Shown one piece after another: positions 41,701 to 50,416 of a stretch of DNA of 64,000 nt. Numbering within the stretch: position 1 is the stretch's first letter; every line of letters starts with the position of its first letter. Source of the DNA: Coleofasciculus sp937127375 (GTDB lineage Bacteria; Cyanobacteriota; Cyanobacteriia; Cyanobacteriales; Coleofasciculaceae); NCBI GenBank assembly GCA_040218875.1, contig JAVJQP010000032.1; one strand, given 5' to 3'. The notes beneath the pieces are model-generated. The model searched no databases and was not told the DNA's origin. It saw only the letters and a program-made list of their open reading frames with translations. A program made the position numbers and the translations under genes.

Positions 41701-43782
41701 AATGTTCCCACCGATTTCTCCCATTGCGTTAATATTCCGGTTAACACTCAGATCCCCGATCGCATTGAGTGAGATATCTCCAGCTTGATTCTCGGAATTG
41801 GCAATAATATTTGCCATCGTGGTTAGATCTCCAGCAGCATCAAGAGAAATCGTTCCCGCTTGATTGATACCCTCGCTCACCAGAGACGCCGTCGTGGTGA
41901 TCCCTCCATTTTCACTATTGAGGCTAATGTTTCCACCGACTTCTCCCCTAGAACTGATATTCCCATTAATATCAAGATTCCCGCTCGCATCAACAAAGAT
42001 ATCTCCGCCTTGATTTAGACTATCGCTGATCAGAAAAGCAGAAGTCGCGATCGCACCATTTTCACTACTCAGGGTAATAGTTCCACCTATACCTTCAGTA
42101 GAGGTTGAGGTGACATTTTCATTAACACTCAAATCACCGTTAGCCTCCAGTACAACATTACCGGCTTGATTAATCCCATCGCTGGTCACAAAATCCGTAG
42201 TCGCGATCGCCCCATTTTCACTCTTAACGGTAATATTACCACCATTGTTCGCCACCACAGTCCCAGTCAGATCTCGTCCAGTATTCAGAATCCCGGTGGT
42301 GACATTTCCCAGGGAAAAAAGGTTAATCTCGCCACTGCTACCGCTATTACTCACAGCATCAGCGCTGCTGATGATACCATTAGCGGTGTTAATTTGACTG
42401 GTATCGGCAAAGGTTCCAGAGGTAATCTCGATGCTTCCCCCATTCGTAACCAGAATAGAACCAGGATTCATTAAAAACTGGGCAACTCCAGCATCCCGTT
42501 GAGCCGCTATAGCATTTTCGTCATTAATTTTGGCAGTAAAGTTTCCACCATTCAGAGAAATTAGCTGATTAATAGTAATTGAACGTCCCGCCTGTAAATT
42601 CAGACTATTATCTGAGAAACTAAACATACTCTGGTTAACGGCAATATCATTATTTGCTTGTAACGTCACCGAGTTAGTAGCAAGAGCTGAAACAAGAGTA
42701 TCACCGTTAATAATCGATACTTCTGTAGGATTCGTTTCAAAGGTTTGTCCATCGGCGGAGTCGATGCCATCATCTTGAATCCAAATAGTTTTGGGGTCAA
42801 GTAACAAAGTTCCCACGTTTCCCAAGGGCGCGGTTGTATCCACGCTTCCTGTAAAGTCTAAAGATCCGCCAGATACGTCTACAAAACCCCCATTAGATTG
42901 AGGATTACCACTCGCACCACGGGCGGTAATGGTTCCCTCAAATTGTGTGGTTCCATTTGCCCGAATAATGACGCTACCGCCATCCCCCTGATTTAGGGAA
43001 TCAGCGTGAATTTGCACCCCTGAAGCAATAGTCACTTGTTCCCCGGTACCCATTGCTACACTACCGCCACCTGTGGACGCAGACACATCAATTTTGGCAG
43101 TTTCTAATAACTGAACCTCCTCCCCGAATACCTGAATCGTACCGCCAGGAGCCGTCAATGAACCTGTACTAATCACCCTATCCCCAGCTAGCGTCAAGGT
43201 TTCCCCTGCACCGACACTTAAATTCCCCTGATTCCGAATCTCGGCTTGCTGTTGGCGCAGGGCGTCTAAAAATAAAACACCTGGTTGAATTGCCAACAGT
43301 TGACTATCTTGGGGATTTTTCGCCCGAAACACACCATCGTTTCCCAACTTAATCCCATCAGCGGTACTCGCCACAAATGAACCCCCTACATCTAATTGGG
43401 CATCGACACCAAAAAGAATGCCATTGGGATTGAGTAAAAAAAGGTTGGCATTGCCATCAACACCTAAAGTGCCGAAGATATTTGATCGGTGATCACCTGT
43501 AACTCGCGTGAGGATATTCGCGATGCCCTCCGGATTGGCAAAGTAAACCTGTTGGTCGAAACTAACGTTAAACTCACTAAAACTATGGAACAAGTTACTC
43601 CCACGCTTTGCCCCACCTTCAATTAAGTCTCGCGCCTCTTGAGGAGTAACGATAGAGGCTTCTGTGCCTAAGGTATTATCGGGAATTAACTGAGCCTGAA
43701 CCGCCGGATTGAAAAGGGTTAGCCAGACTAACGGGAAGGTCAGCGATCGCCCCTGTTTGAGAAACGTGATGATGCCCATCAA
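38791..43782 (-). CDS. Large filamentous-haemagglutinin-type exoprotein (two-partner secretion)
   Basis: The 1663-residue protein has a signal peptide (about 1-30, LTLFNPAVQAQ) and a haemagglutination/TPS domain at about 31-170, with NLFHSFSEFNV, GIANILTRVTG and NLFLLNPNGILFG. A long beta-helix follows. Residues about 510-800 are five imperfect repeats built on GNITLNSENGGITTTA and INQAGTISLDAAGDL. Towards the end come GRAIWEDTRRLSSQ and the terminal EAQGWVVDKDGTVILTAEP, typical of cyanobacterial members. It would be exported through a TpsB (Omp85-like) pore, but no tpsB gene is in the window. It may act in adhesion or aggregation; that is inference. Confidence 0.92.
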   Translation of the reverse strand: MMGIITFLKQGRSLTFPLVWLTLFNPAVQAQLIPDNTLGTEASIVTPQEARDLIEGGAKRGSNLFHSFSEFNVSFDQQVYFANPEGIANILTRVTGDHRSNIFGTLGVDGNANLFLLNPNGILFGVDAQLDVGGSFVASTADGIKLGNDGVFRAKNPQDSQLLAIQPGVLFLDALRQQQAEIRNQGNLSVGAGETLTLAGDRVISTGSLTAPGGTIQVFGEEVQLLETAKIDVSASTGGGSVAMGTGEQVTIASGVQIHADSLNQGDGGSVIIRANGTTQFEGTITARGASGNPQSNGGFVDVSGGSLDFTGSVDTTAPLGNVGTLLLDPKTIWIQDDGIDSADGQTFETNPTEVSIINGDTLVSALATNSVTLQANNDIAVNQSMFSFSDNSLNLQAGRSITINQLISLNGGNFTAKINDENAIAAQRDAGVAQFLMNPGSILVTNGGSIEITSGTFADTSQINTANGIISSADAVSNSGSSGEINLFSLGNVTTGILNTGRDLTGTVVANNGGNITVKSENGAIATTDFVTSDGINQAGNVVLEANGDLSVNENVTSTSTEGIGGTITLSSENGAIATSAFLISDSLNQGGDIFVDASGNLDINGNISSRGEVGGNISLNSENGGITTTASLVSEGINQAGTISLDAAGDLTTMANIIANSENQAGDISLNAIGDLSVNRNINAMGEIGGNITLNSENGGITTTAALVSNSLNQGGDISVEAHENLNINQNIASRGEIGGNITLKSENGAITTTASLSSGGINQAGRISVNAAGDLTTMGNINANSQNQAGDISLNATGDLTIDLNRSFEETIASDGNFAGQITLNSGGLFWFRGNTITNSSTSPGVSKGITITAQSILVEDASIFSFAFNEAQGGMVQINAADDIVIRNSNIGTEAAPVPGSAQMSSADAGDINLNTRRLTIIQDPETTFPFGVGVGSTTNLSNSGNAGNVTINATESIEIIGNQPGPFTIKPSELAQVPLQGDTGISTSASGRGNSGNLIINTGRLSIRDSGGITTFVNQGEGGDLTVNATDIFLQGEGGIGTGTLGKDAGDLTLTAENVTLTDGALISTSTGRDGDAGDLTLEVRNLSIRNGAGVLGNAGADGNGGQLTIKNAEFIEVIGRSVDGSFPSSIATDLFSPNESGNAGDIDITSKDLLVQQGGEITSATQGFGEGGNIRLNLENLQLNNGRINASTSRFGNGGNIRIRASDSVEVTGAGFEALQEQFVRPAFTDTLTLDNFSQGIVTVTDGEGSAGNVLIETPTFIARDGGLMATTTLSQGRGGDIQIDATNRIELDNSLLGAGTFDQAESGNVTLTSPQLVARGGAQVLTTTFDSGQAGDLFVNVSESIELSDPNNQGTLLGTGLFASSTQAASGDGGDININSPTSELNIRDRAAVSVSATGTGNAGDINIDVRSIFLDQGSITATSLSGEGGNINLKVAETFILRNNSQLSTRAGTESSGGGNGGDLIVDANFIVGVLSENSDIIANAFEGNGGNITITTQTILGLQLSEKLTPNSDIIASSKLGIDGRIVINTPNIDPSRGLIELPSTFSDPSGQIISGCPADTGDRFVVTGRGGIPHSPSQYFSGRAIWEDTRRLSSQISPSSTPTNSQRTQPDSQPLIEAQGWVVDKDGTVILTAEPYRGKQVHIAMDFRTCGSQ

Positions 43783-43999
43783 TCCTAGCCCCCTGCTTCT
43801 GGCAAATCCCCAACTCTAATAATACTCCAAGAATCGAAAAGAACAAGGGCAATGGAGAAGGTAGAGGAATGGGGGACTCATCTTAGGGACTTGCTGAATT
43901 AAGCGGGAAGCTATACTATACAAGGAGGAAAGCCATTTTTACTCAATAATTACTTTCATTTTTACACCCCTACAAAAGGGATAATTTTGTCAGGAATAG

Positions 44000-44647
44000 G
44001 TGATGACAACAGCTACGTTCAAACTAGCCGAACATCGGGTCATTCTGTCAAATATCAGTTGGCAAACGTTTGAGCGGTTACTTGCAGACTTAGGGAAAAA
44101 CCGCTGCGCTCGTTTGGCTTACAATGACGGAGTATTAGAAATTATGACGCCCTTAGGATCTCATGAAAATAATAACCGCTTTATTGAAAGCTTAATTGGC
44201 GCGATCGCGGATGAATTAAATCTCAACCTCAAACGGTTTGGTTCTCTCACTCTGAAGCGAGAAAAACGACAAAAAGGGGGAGAACCTGACTCCTGTTACT
44301 ACATCCAAAATGAACCCAAGGTTAGACATAAACAAGAGATTGATTTGGCGAATGACCCGCCACCCGATCTAGTCTTAGAGATTGATATTACCAGTGGTTC
44401 TATGGATAAACTACCAATTTATGCCGCGATTGGTGTACCAGAACTGTGGCGTTATGATGGACGTAAATTCGATGTATTTGTTTTATCTCCAGAATCAACG
44501 AGTTATCAATCTGTGGAGAAAAGTCCGACGTTTCCATGGCTATCTTTAGCCGCAATTCCTCGGTTTATTCGGCAAAGTTTAGCGGATGGAGAAACCGCAA
44601 CATTACGGGCGTTTCGGACTTGGGTGAGAGAACAGCAGTCGGATTAG
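44000..44647 (+). CDS. Uma2-family putative restriction-like endonuclease
   Basis: The 215-residue (213 from ATG 44003) protein has the Uma2 PD-(D/E)xK-like core: ARLAYNDGVLEIMTPLGSHE, then EPDSCYYIQN and PPPDLVLEIDITSGS with the catalytic Asp and Glu, then IGVPELWRYDG. The family is expanded in cyanobacteria; most members have no known role. It stands alone, divergent from the exoprotein gene. A second full copy lies at 47216 and a deleted one at 29241. Confidence 0.9.
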   Translation: MMTTATFKLAEHRVILSNISWQTFERLLADLGKNRCARLAYNDGVLEIMTPLGSHENNNRFIESLIGAIADELNLNLKRFGSLTLKREKRQKGGEPDSCYYIQNEPKVRHKQEIDLANDPPPDLVLEIDITSGSMDKLPIYAAIGVPELWRYDGRKFDVFVLSPESTSYQSVEKSPTFPWLSLAAIPRFIRQSLADGETATLRAFRTWVREQQSD

Positions 44648-44754
44648 AGATAAAATGCGCTCACATTCATTAAGGGGATCTTGCTTAGAAGACTGTACCT
44701 CATCAACCTGAAATCTGCTGTATTTATTTTATCAATGTGTAAGTCCTACAACCG

Positions 44755-45180
44755 TTAGAAATACTCCGCAGAGAACTGAAGGAAACAGTTTTGTGCTTCT
44801 TTGATTAAATTATAGTAGCTTGAGTTGGATTTAAAATTGATATCATATTTCTCTCTTAAATAACGTTTAACCTTCTCTAAACCCTGATTCTCGTCTTGAT
44901 TTAACCAATTTATTACATCTTGTTTCTGCTGTTTGCTCAAATAACCACTAGAGCCTTTGTAAGATAATTTCAGACCTTCTAATCCAGATTCGTTAAACCG
45001 CTTATTCCATTTACTGATAAACCCATTCGATACATTGATGCATGTGGAGATTGAGTTATAATTCCATCCTTGAAGAGTTAATTTAACCACTATAGCCCTT
45101 TTTGACTCTCTTGAATCCGAATTGTTTTTAATCCACTCATCTAACGCTTGAATTTTTGTTTCTATAGGTTTATTGTCCAT
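44755..45180 (-). pseudogene. IS630-type transposase N-terminal fragment
   Basis: The 141-residue frame contains the helix-turn-helix half of IS630-family transposases: KLTLQGWNYNSISTCINVSN, FISKWNKRFNESGLEGL, and the linker YLREKYDINFKSNSSYYNLI. The DDE catalytic half is absent, and the last residues (QNCFLQFSAEYF) are unrelated to the family. It may instead be the first frame of a two-frame element whose second frame was deleted. No ends were identified. Confidence 0.7.
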
Positions 45181-45429
45181 ATCGATATAGGATTTGATGC
45201 AATTACTACGGCTTTAACTTGACTGAATCAAGAATAACAGTTTAATTGGCATCTAAAAATACAGAAAAATTCCTAAAAATTGACTAATTTTTGATTAGCT
45301 TTACTTTTTATGCATTATCGGTCAGTTTTGTCAATATATAAAAAGTGACAACTTTCTCTAAAAGTTCGTCATTTTTGGTTCTCCTCTCCAGACGCACCCT
45401 GTCAGAACACCTCTGGAACTCCTCTGCTG

Positions 45430-46881
45430 TTACTCGCTGGCTGAGTCTTGACACTTGATCATGCGATCGCGAAAATAGGATCGATACAAATCACAACTTA
45501 GCCTCACCTGGTTGCCCTGAAGAGTGACCAGTCCCATACTGTGTAGCTTAAACCCTTGTACCTGTTCCACCTCAATCGGTTCAGTGGTGCTGAGAACTTG
45601 GTTAAACGCCGCCGCTAGTTCAAGATTGTGTTGCAGTGTCCATAAATGTCGATGCAGATGGTTGGCATAAATTCCCGTCTCCGTTGCGGCTGTTTGCAGG
45701 ATCTCCTCAAACGTAAAATTCTGTCTAGCTAAGTGATATAACGTCAGCCGTACCAGATAAGGATGACCCCCCACAAGTTGCATAAGCTGAGTAATTTTAT
45801 CGGCTTCTAACCTCAAGCCATGACGCCCACTCAAGTCTTGCACCTGTTCCTGACTCAGAAGTTCTAAATCAACGCCTAGCCCGACATTAAACGGAGACTG
45901 ATTGATATCTAAAGGAACATAGACCTCAGTTGATTGGATGAGTATCAAGCGTAACCGTTGCCAAATCGGGTCAACTTTAGCTTGCTCATGCCAAGACCGC
46001 AACAAAGTGAGCAATTCTTGGGCAATGTTCACCTGTTGAAAAATCAGGCTCAATTCTTCTAAAACCAAGACAATCGGATCATCAATTTCGGCTAAAATAT
46101 ATTCTCGAATATAGAGAGCGCAACTCATCTTACTGCCCAAATCTTCATCCCAATAGTCATTCAGCCTCGACTTTAATTTTAATTGGCGAGTCAAGCTGGC
46201 ACATAACCAGCGCAACGTCTTATTTAAGTCGCTAATCACGGTTTCTTCGACTTGCTGAAAATCCAAGACGACCGTTTTATAATTATTGGCGATACCCCGA
46301 CTGAGTAAGCGATTAACCAACGAAGTTTTGCCAATTTGTCTCGGTCCTTTAATTCGGATCAACGTGCCAGGTTTAAGCAATTCCCGATAACATTGGGCTT
46401 CGTAGGGAACTCGCTCGATATAAAAGGGAGATTTTAAGGGAACACAGCCATCAGGTAATTCCAGGTCAACGGATGGCAAAATGATCTGATCCGATGGGGA
46501 AATAAGCGGGTTGGGTAAGTAATCCAGGTCATCTGAACGATCAGAACGACCTGTTTCTATCGATGATAGAGTGTGATTAATAACAGTTTTAAATTTAGGT
46601 TCATTTTCAGCCAGCAGTTGCCGTTCTAGGGCAGAGCGAACAGTAGCCTTTGTTACTTTTTCTCCTAGTCCTTGGGACAGCAGTTTCCATAACTGAGGCG
46701 CAACCGATTGCTTAATATAACTTTCCGAATACCCCAACTCTTGAGCCATTTGGTCATAATTTTTCTTCGTCTCTTGGCATGATTCCCGTAGAATGAACCG
46801 TTGCAGATCATTCAGATGCTGCCCAGTCTTGGTATAGACTAAGGTGTCGGCTAATTCTACGATGTCTGCACTTGCGCTCAT
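45430..46881 (-). CDS. STAND-like ATPase with AAA_35 domain and N-terminal HTH
   Basis: The protein has 483 residues. Residues 1-90 look like the helical/HTH N-terminus found on vWA-MoxR-associated proteins (LQRFILRESCQETKKNYDQM, ELGYSESYIKQSVAPQLW). From about 150 there is an AAA-like ATPase with Walker A RIKGPRQIGKTSLVNRLL and Walker B VLVLEELSLIF. A helical module (GGHPYLVRLTLYHLARQ) and a winged-helix end follow. Such proteins act as signalling or conflict-type NTPases in cyanobacteria. No effector domain is fused to it and no partner gene lies beside it, so the role is open. Confidence 0.8.
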   Translation of the reverse strand: MSASADIVELADTLVYTKTGQHLNDLQRFILRESCQETKKNYDQMAQELGYSESYIKQSVAPQLWKLLSQGLGEKVTKATVRSALERQLLAENEPKFKTVINHTLSSIETGRSDRSDDLDYLPNPLISPSDQIILPSVDLELPDGCVPLKSPFYIERVPYEAQCYRELLKPGTLIRIKGPRQIGKTSLVNRLLSRGIANNYKTVVLDFQQVEETVISDLNKTLRWLCASLTRQLKLKSRLNDYWDEDLGSKMSCALYIREYILAEIDDPIVLVLEELSLIFQQVNIAQELLTLLRSWHEQAKVDPIWQRLRLILIQSTEVYVPLDINQSPFNVGLGVDLELLSQEQVQDLSGRHGLRLEADKITQLMQLVGGHPYLVRLTLYHLARQNFTFEEILQTAATETGIYANHLHRHLWTLQHNLELAAAFNQVLSTTEPIEVEQVQGFKLHSMGLVTLQGNQVRLSCDLYRSYFRDRMIKCQDSASE

Positions 46882-47215
46882 ATCTGCGATCGCTAATGAG
46901 TATCATGCGCTAATTCTAATCCTTTATCGGACTCAGGTAAACGTTATAGCTGTTGCCTACTCGCTGCCCTTGAGAAGTTGCGCGGGGTTGAGGGCGCGAT
47001 GACCGCCGTCGCGAGTGAAGTGTTTCTGGCGAGATTCCAGTACGACTGGCTCAAAGCCCCGACAGTGGAGGATTTCTGGGTCGCCACAGGTGGGACATGC
47101 ACTGAGGCTTCCACTTCCCGTTGGAATTTCATCTGGAGTTTATAACAGGAATGAATGAAAATGAGGGAGACGGAAGTAGAATGATTGGTTAAGGAAAGGA
47201 TATGGGGATGAAGAT
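46882..47215. other. Intergenic region with a Cys-rich fragment
   Basis: About 330 bases between the ATPase and the second Uma2 gene. The GC-rich part holds the start-less fragment described at 46957-47137. The rest shows nothing. Confidence 0.45.
46957..47137 (-). pseudogene. Start-less Cys-rich fragment
   Basis: On the minus strand a frame preceded directly by a stop and without ATG reads SGSLSACPTCGDPEILHCRG, then ESRQKHFTRDGGHRALNP, and ends at 46957. CPTCG suggests a zinc-ribbon end of a larger gene now lost. The base composition (GC-rich) differs from its neighbours. I do not recognise the family. Confidence 0.3.
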
Positions 47216-47848
47216 ATGATTACCGTCATTTCGCCCGAAAAACTTTATCTTTCAGCCGGAACTGTAGTGAGGTCGCCTGCTACCTGGCAGGAGTATCAAA
47301 CGTTGTGTAAGCAGCGGGGAGATGATTCCATTCCTCGACTCAAATATCGTTCTGGAGAAGTGTTGCTTATGTCGCCGTTGCCCAAGCATGATAGAGATGT
47401 CAGTCTAATTGCGGACATTATTAAGGTGCTCCTTGATTCGACAGGGTGCGAGTATGATTCGTTTACGCCAGTAACGATGCAACTTCCAGAAGAAAGTGGG
47501 ATTGAGCCGGATTATTGCTTTTACATTGACCATTGGCAAGCCATTTCGGGTAAGGAACGAATTGATTGGTGCAACGACCCACCGCCGGATTTGGTGTTAG
47601 AAATTGACATCACCAGCTATTCCAATGTGCAGGATTATCTCCCCTATCGAGTCCCGGAAGTCTGGTTATTTCGGAATCAACACCTGTTGATTTACCAACT
47701 TCAGGGTGATGAGTATGGCATCGCATCGCAAAGTCAATATTTCCCAGATGTGAATTTATCACAGATAGTGGCGCGATGTTTAGAAATTGCCTATCAACGC
47801 AATACCAGCGCAGCTATTCGCGACTTGAGGCAGCAGTTGGGACATTGA
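47216..47848 (+). CDS. Uma2-family putative restriction-like endonuclease
   Basis: This 210-residue paralogue of the 44000 product contains RLKYRSGEVLLMSPLPKHD, GIEPDYCFYIDHW and PPPDLVLEIDITSYS, with the acidic catalytic residues intact, then YRVPEVWLFRN. It is a single gene without a partner. Confidence 0.9.
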   Translation: MITVISPEKLYLSAGTVVRSPATWQEYQTLCKQRGDDSIPRLKYRSGEVLLMSPLPKHDRDVSLIADIIKVLLDSTGCEYDSFTPVTMQLPEESGIEPDYCFYIDHWQAISGKERIDWCNDPPPDLVLEIDITSYSNVQDYLPYRVPEVWLFRNQHLLIYQLQGDEYGIASQSQYFPDVNLSQIVARCLEIAYQRNTSAAIRDLRQQLGH

Positions 47849-47979
47849 CATCCTCCCCCGGCTGAAAGCGCTGCTGATTCCCTACTAATTTTATCACTAT
47901 GGAGAACAGAATTAAGTTCATAAATTAATTGACCGAATTATTGTTGGGCTTGGTTTTTAGCCGTCCCTCCAGCCTTAAT

Positions 47980-49467
47980 TCAACCCAATTCCCCTAACGC
48001 CCCTCGACGAATAATTTCCGTCACTTCTGTTGCCATCCGAGCATCTAATTCCACCACCTCACGCTTCGCATCCCTGGGTTCTAACCGCTTTGCCCCCTTT
48101 AATGCCATGCTAAACGTCACCAACTCTGGCACACCCATTGTACTCGGTTGAATAAACTGAACCAACGCCACATAAACCGCTTCCGCCCGATTCCGAATCT
48201 GAGTTACACCATTCCCCAGTTTAGAAATAATCACCGGAGAACTAATTTTATCCTGCAAATCTAACATATCTAATGCCACATCCGTTAAACGTGCCGCATC
48301 TGCACCCATCGCCCGAATCACCGATTCTAAACTATGCCATTGGGCACCCGGTAAGCGTGAGGCTTGGGGGATGTGATAATGCCAACCCAATATCGAGATC
48401 ATTCGAGTTAAATCATAAGCTGTAATCGTATTTTCGCCGCGATGTCGTTCCGAGACACCTTTCAGAATAACCTCTCGAGGACGCCACCATGCTTGAGGCG
48501 GTTGCGTTGATAATTCGGGTTCTGGGATAAAGGGTTCTTCGCCATATCTTCCTGTGAAAATCAAGTCTTGATTTCCAGTCATACTTTTCAGCCAATTCTC
48601 TAACTCGGCGGGTGTGGAAAATTGCTTTAACATTGCCGCTAGGGAGTTGGACGAAGCCATGCGATTCTCGTAGGAGAGAATGTCTCTAAGCACATCATGA
48701 AACGAGAACTCTCGGTATTGTCCGCTTAAATCTCTGCCTCGAATCAGGCAGGTATCAATATCGGTTTGAAAGGCGTTGGTGTTGCTGCGAGAGACGAGAT
48801 TGAGAATCGGGATAATTTTACTACTACTCCAAAACTCGGTTTTACTTAGTGCATTTCTGCCTAGCCACTTGGTTTTGAAGTCTCCGTTAACAAAACTGCC
48901 TACACAGAGACAGGCTTCAGTAATCTCTGGATGCAAAAAGCTTAAGCCTTGGTCATCAATATCGGGGAGTTGTCCTACTGAGGGGAAGGATTGGAAATGG
49001 GCGGTGTCTTTAGTAACAGAAACCAAGGTTTTACCATTCGGTTTCTGCCTCAGATGGGCGGGATATTCTTTGACTTGGGTTTTATAGGGAGAGGTGTCAA
49101 TTCCTTTATAAAATAGAACGGGTTTGTCAACAGTTCCTTTTACGGACTCTTTTAAGAAGGTTTGATAAATCGTGTCTTTATTTTTGTCTTTGAGCGAGGG
49201 AAGGGGTTTTGGGTTTTCCGGCAGTAGTTTTTGCGCCCAACCTTTGCCAAACTTGCCACTCTCCATATTATTCAGGTAGACCGATTGACAAAACTCAGTC
49301 ATTGCTTTTTCTGTCTGGTTGCCATAAGCACCATCGAGCCAGGAACCAGCGGGGTAAAATCCTAAGCGATTCAGTTGAGTTTGGATTTGCTTGACTAATT
49401 CTGGGTCAGTTTTCAGCGTATCTAAGTGAATTACGATATCGTGATGGATAATATCGGTGAGTTTCAT
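47980..49467 (-). CDS. Peptidoglycan-binding protein with serine-hydrolase-like domain
   Basis: The protein has 495 residues. Residues about 20-80 form a peptidoglycan-binding domain-like unit (VKQIQTQLNRLGFYPAGSWLDGAYGNQTEKAM). From about 190 on, the sequence recalls the beta-lactamase/DD-peptidase fold. FWSSSKIIPILNLVSR gives a possible S-x-x-K, and YENRMASSNSLAAML a possible S-x-N, with helix-rich sequence between. A clear KTG box was not found. There is no signal peptide, odd for an enzyme that would act on the cell wall. A role in wall turnover, or as a cytoplasmic relative with another substrate, is possible. Confidence 0.55.
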   Translation of the reverse strand: MKLTDIIHHDIVIHLDTLKTDPELVKQIQTQLNRLGFYPAGSWLDGAYGNQTEKAMTEFCQSVYLNNMESGKFGKGWAQKLLPENPKPLPSLKDKNKDTIYQTFLKESVKGTVDKPVLFYKGIDTSPYKTQVKEYPAHLRQKPNGKTLVSVTKDTAHFQSFPSVGQLPDIDDQGLSFLHPEITEACLCVGSFVNGDFKTKWLGRNALSKTEFWSSSKIIPILNLVSRSNTNAFQTDIDTCLIRGRDLSGQYREFSFHDVLRDILSYENRMASSNSLAAMLKQFSTPAELENWLKSMTGNQDLIFTGRYGEEPFIPEPELSTQPPQAWWRPREVILKGVSERHRGENTITAYDLTRMISILGWHYHIPQASRLPGAQWHSLESVIRAMGADAARLTDVALDMLDLQDKISSPVIISKLGNGVTQIRNRAEAVYVALVQFIQPSTMGVPELVTFSMALKGAKRLEPRDAKREVVELDARMATEVTEIIRRGALGELG

Positions 49468-49845
49468 GGGTTGATTGATTAATTTATTTATTTAATTTAA
49501 CGATGAATTATTATAACCTAATTTGCTAACGTCTTTAAGCAGTCAGGACTCTGAACCTATCCTGTATGGTGCGTTAGGCGCTTGTTTGGATTAATGATTT
49601 TCAATTTAGCACGGCTTTGTATAGAACAACTCGCGATCGCGCTTTTTTATTCTCGGTTTAAATCCTAGCATTTCTGTCTTGAGAAGGGGACGATATTATC
49701 CTGTCCCTACGCAATCAATTATTTCGGGGAAAGGGTAGGGACACGGCAGTGCCGTGTCCTCAACAGGATGTAAGTTAAGTCAGATATAGTGGGTATTTGT
49801 TGTATAATTAAAGGTAAAAACGATTAGATTTTACTGTGGGGGGAT
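49468..49845. other. Intergenic region, palindrome only
   Basis: About 380 bases with no gene. It has a palindrome with arms GGACACGGCA and TGCCGTGTCC at 49739-49759, and a HIP1 site GCGATCGC. The stretch before 49846 must hold the promoter for the xisH remnant and xisI. Confidence 0.5.
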
Positions 49846-50029
49846 GTGGCGAAAGATATTTTTCATGATGCTGTTAGGAACGGATTGCAAAAAGAGGGTT
49901 GGCTGATTACTGATGACCCTTTTCGGATTAAGATTGGCGATGTTGAAATGTACCGTGATTCAGCGGTTTCAGCTTAAACTTATTGTTTATGATCCGGTGC
50001 AGGAGGTTATTGTCGCATGGAAAAACTAA
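49846..50029 (+). pseudogene. xisH: xisH with internal deletion
   Basis: GTG 49846 starts MAKDIFHDAVRNGLQKEGWL and runs to GDVEMYRDS, the correct first 38 residues of XisH. The last part of the gene is present in another frame (IQRFQLKLIVYDPVQEVIVA, ending WKN at 50029). About 80 codons between are missing and the junction shifts frame, so translation stops at 49977. XisH and XisI are controlling factors first found for excision of the fdxN element in heterocystous cyanobacteria. Confidence 0.85.
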
Positions 50030-50358
50030 AAAAATATCAAAATTATGTCCAACAAGTCATAACTGACTATGCCAGTGTCGGTTCAACTCAGGACGAAATC
50101 GAAATTGAACAACAACTAATTTTTGATCCAGTTGGCAATCATTATCAGTTGATGTATGTGGGTTGGAAAAACAGACGACGACAGCATGGTTGTGTGTTAC
50201 ATTTGGATATTAAAAATGACAAGATTTGGATACAGCATGATGGTACGGAAGTTGGTATTGCTAATGAATTAGTGAAGTTAGGAGTTCCCAAAGAGGATAT
50301 CGTTTTGGCGTTTCATGAACCTTTAGTTAGGCAATATACGGGGTTTGCAGTGGGTTGA
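50017..50358 (+). CDS. xisI: XisI family protein
   Basis: The 113-residue, full-length XisI starts MEKLKKYQNYVQQVITDYAS, with EIEQQLIFDPVGNHYQLMYV, DKIWIQHDGTE and GVPKEDIVLAFHEPLVRQYTGFA. Its ATG overlaps the end of the deleted xisH by 13 bases, the normal overlap for this pair. With XisH lost, translation coupling and partner interaction would be disturbed. xisH/xisI pairs are numerous in cyanobacteria without fdxN elements, where their role is not established. Confidence 0.92.
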   Translation: MEKLKKYQNYVQQVITDYASVGSTQDEIEIEQQLIFDPVGNHYQLMYVGWKNRRRQHGCVLHLDIKNDKIWIQHDGTEVGIANELVKLGVPKEDIVLAFHEPLVRQYTGFAVG

Positions 50359-50416
50359 GCCGACAACTGGTTAAGTAATTCTCATCTATTAACTTAGGTG
50401 TGCCATATTACGATTT

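Noticed and set aside
44755..45180. Complete IS630 element
   Set aside because: Only the N-terminal helix-turn-helix part is present; no DDE domain or ends were found.
46944..47132. Minus-strand frame starting MKFQREVEAS
   Set aside because: It overlaps in another frame the better-supported Cys fragment and shows no family features.
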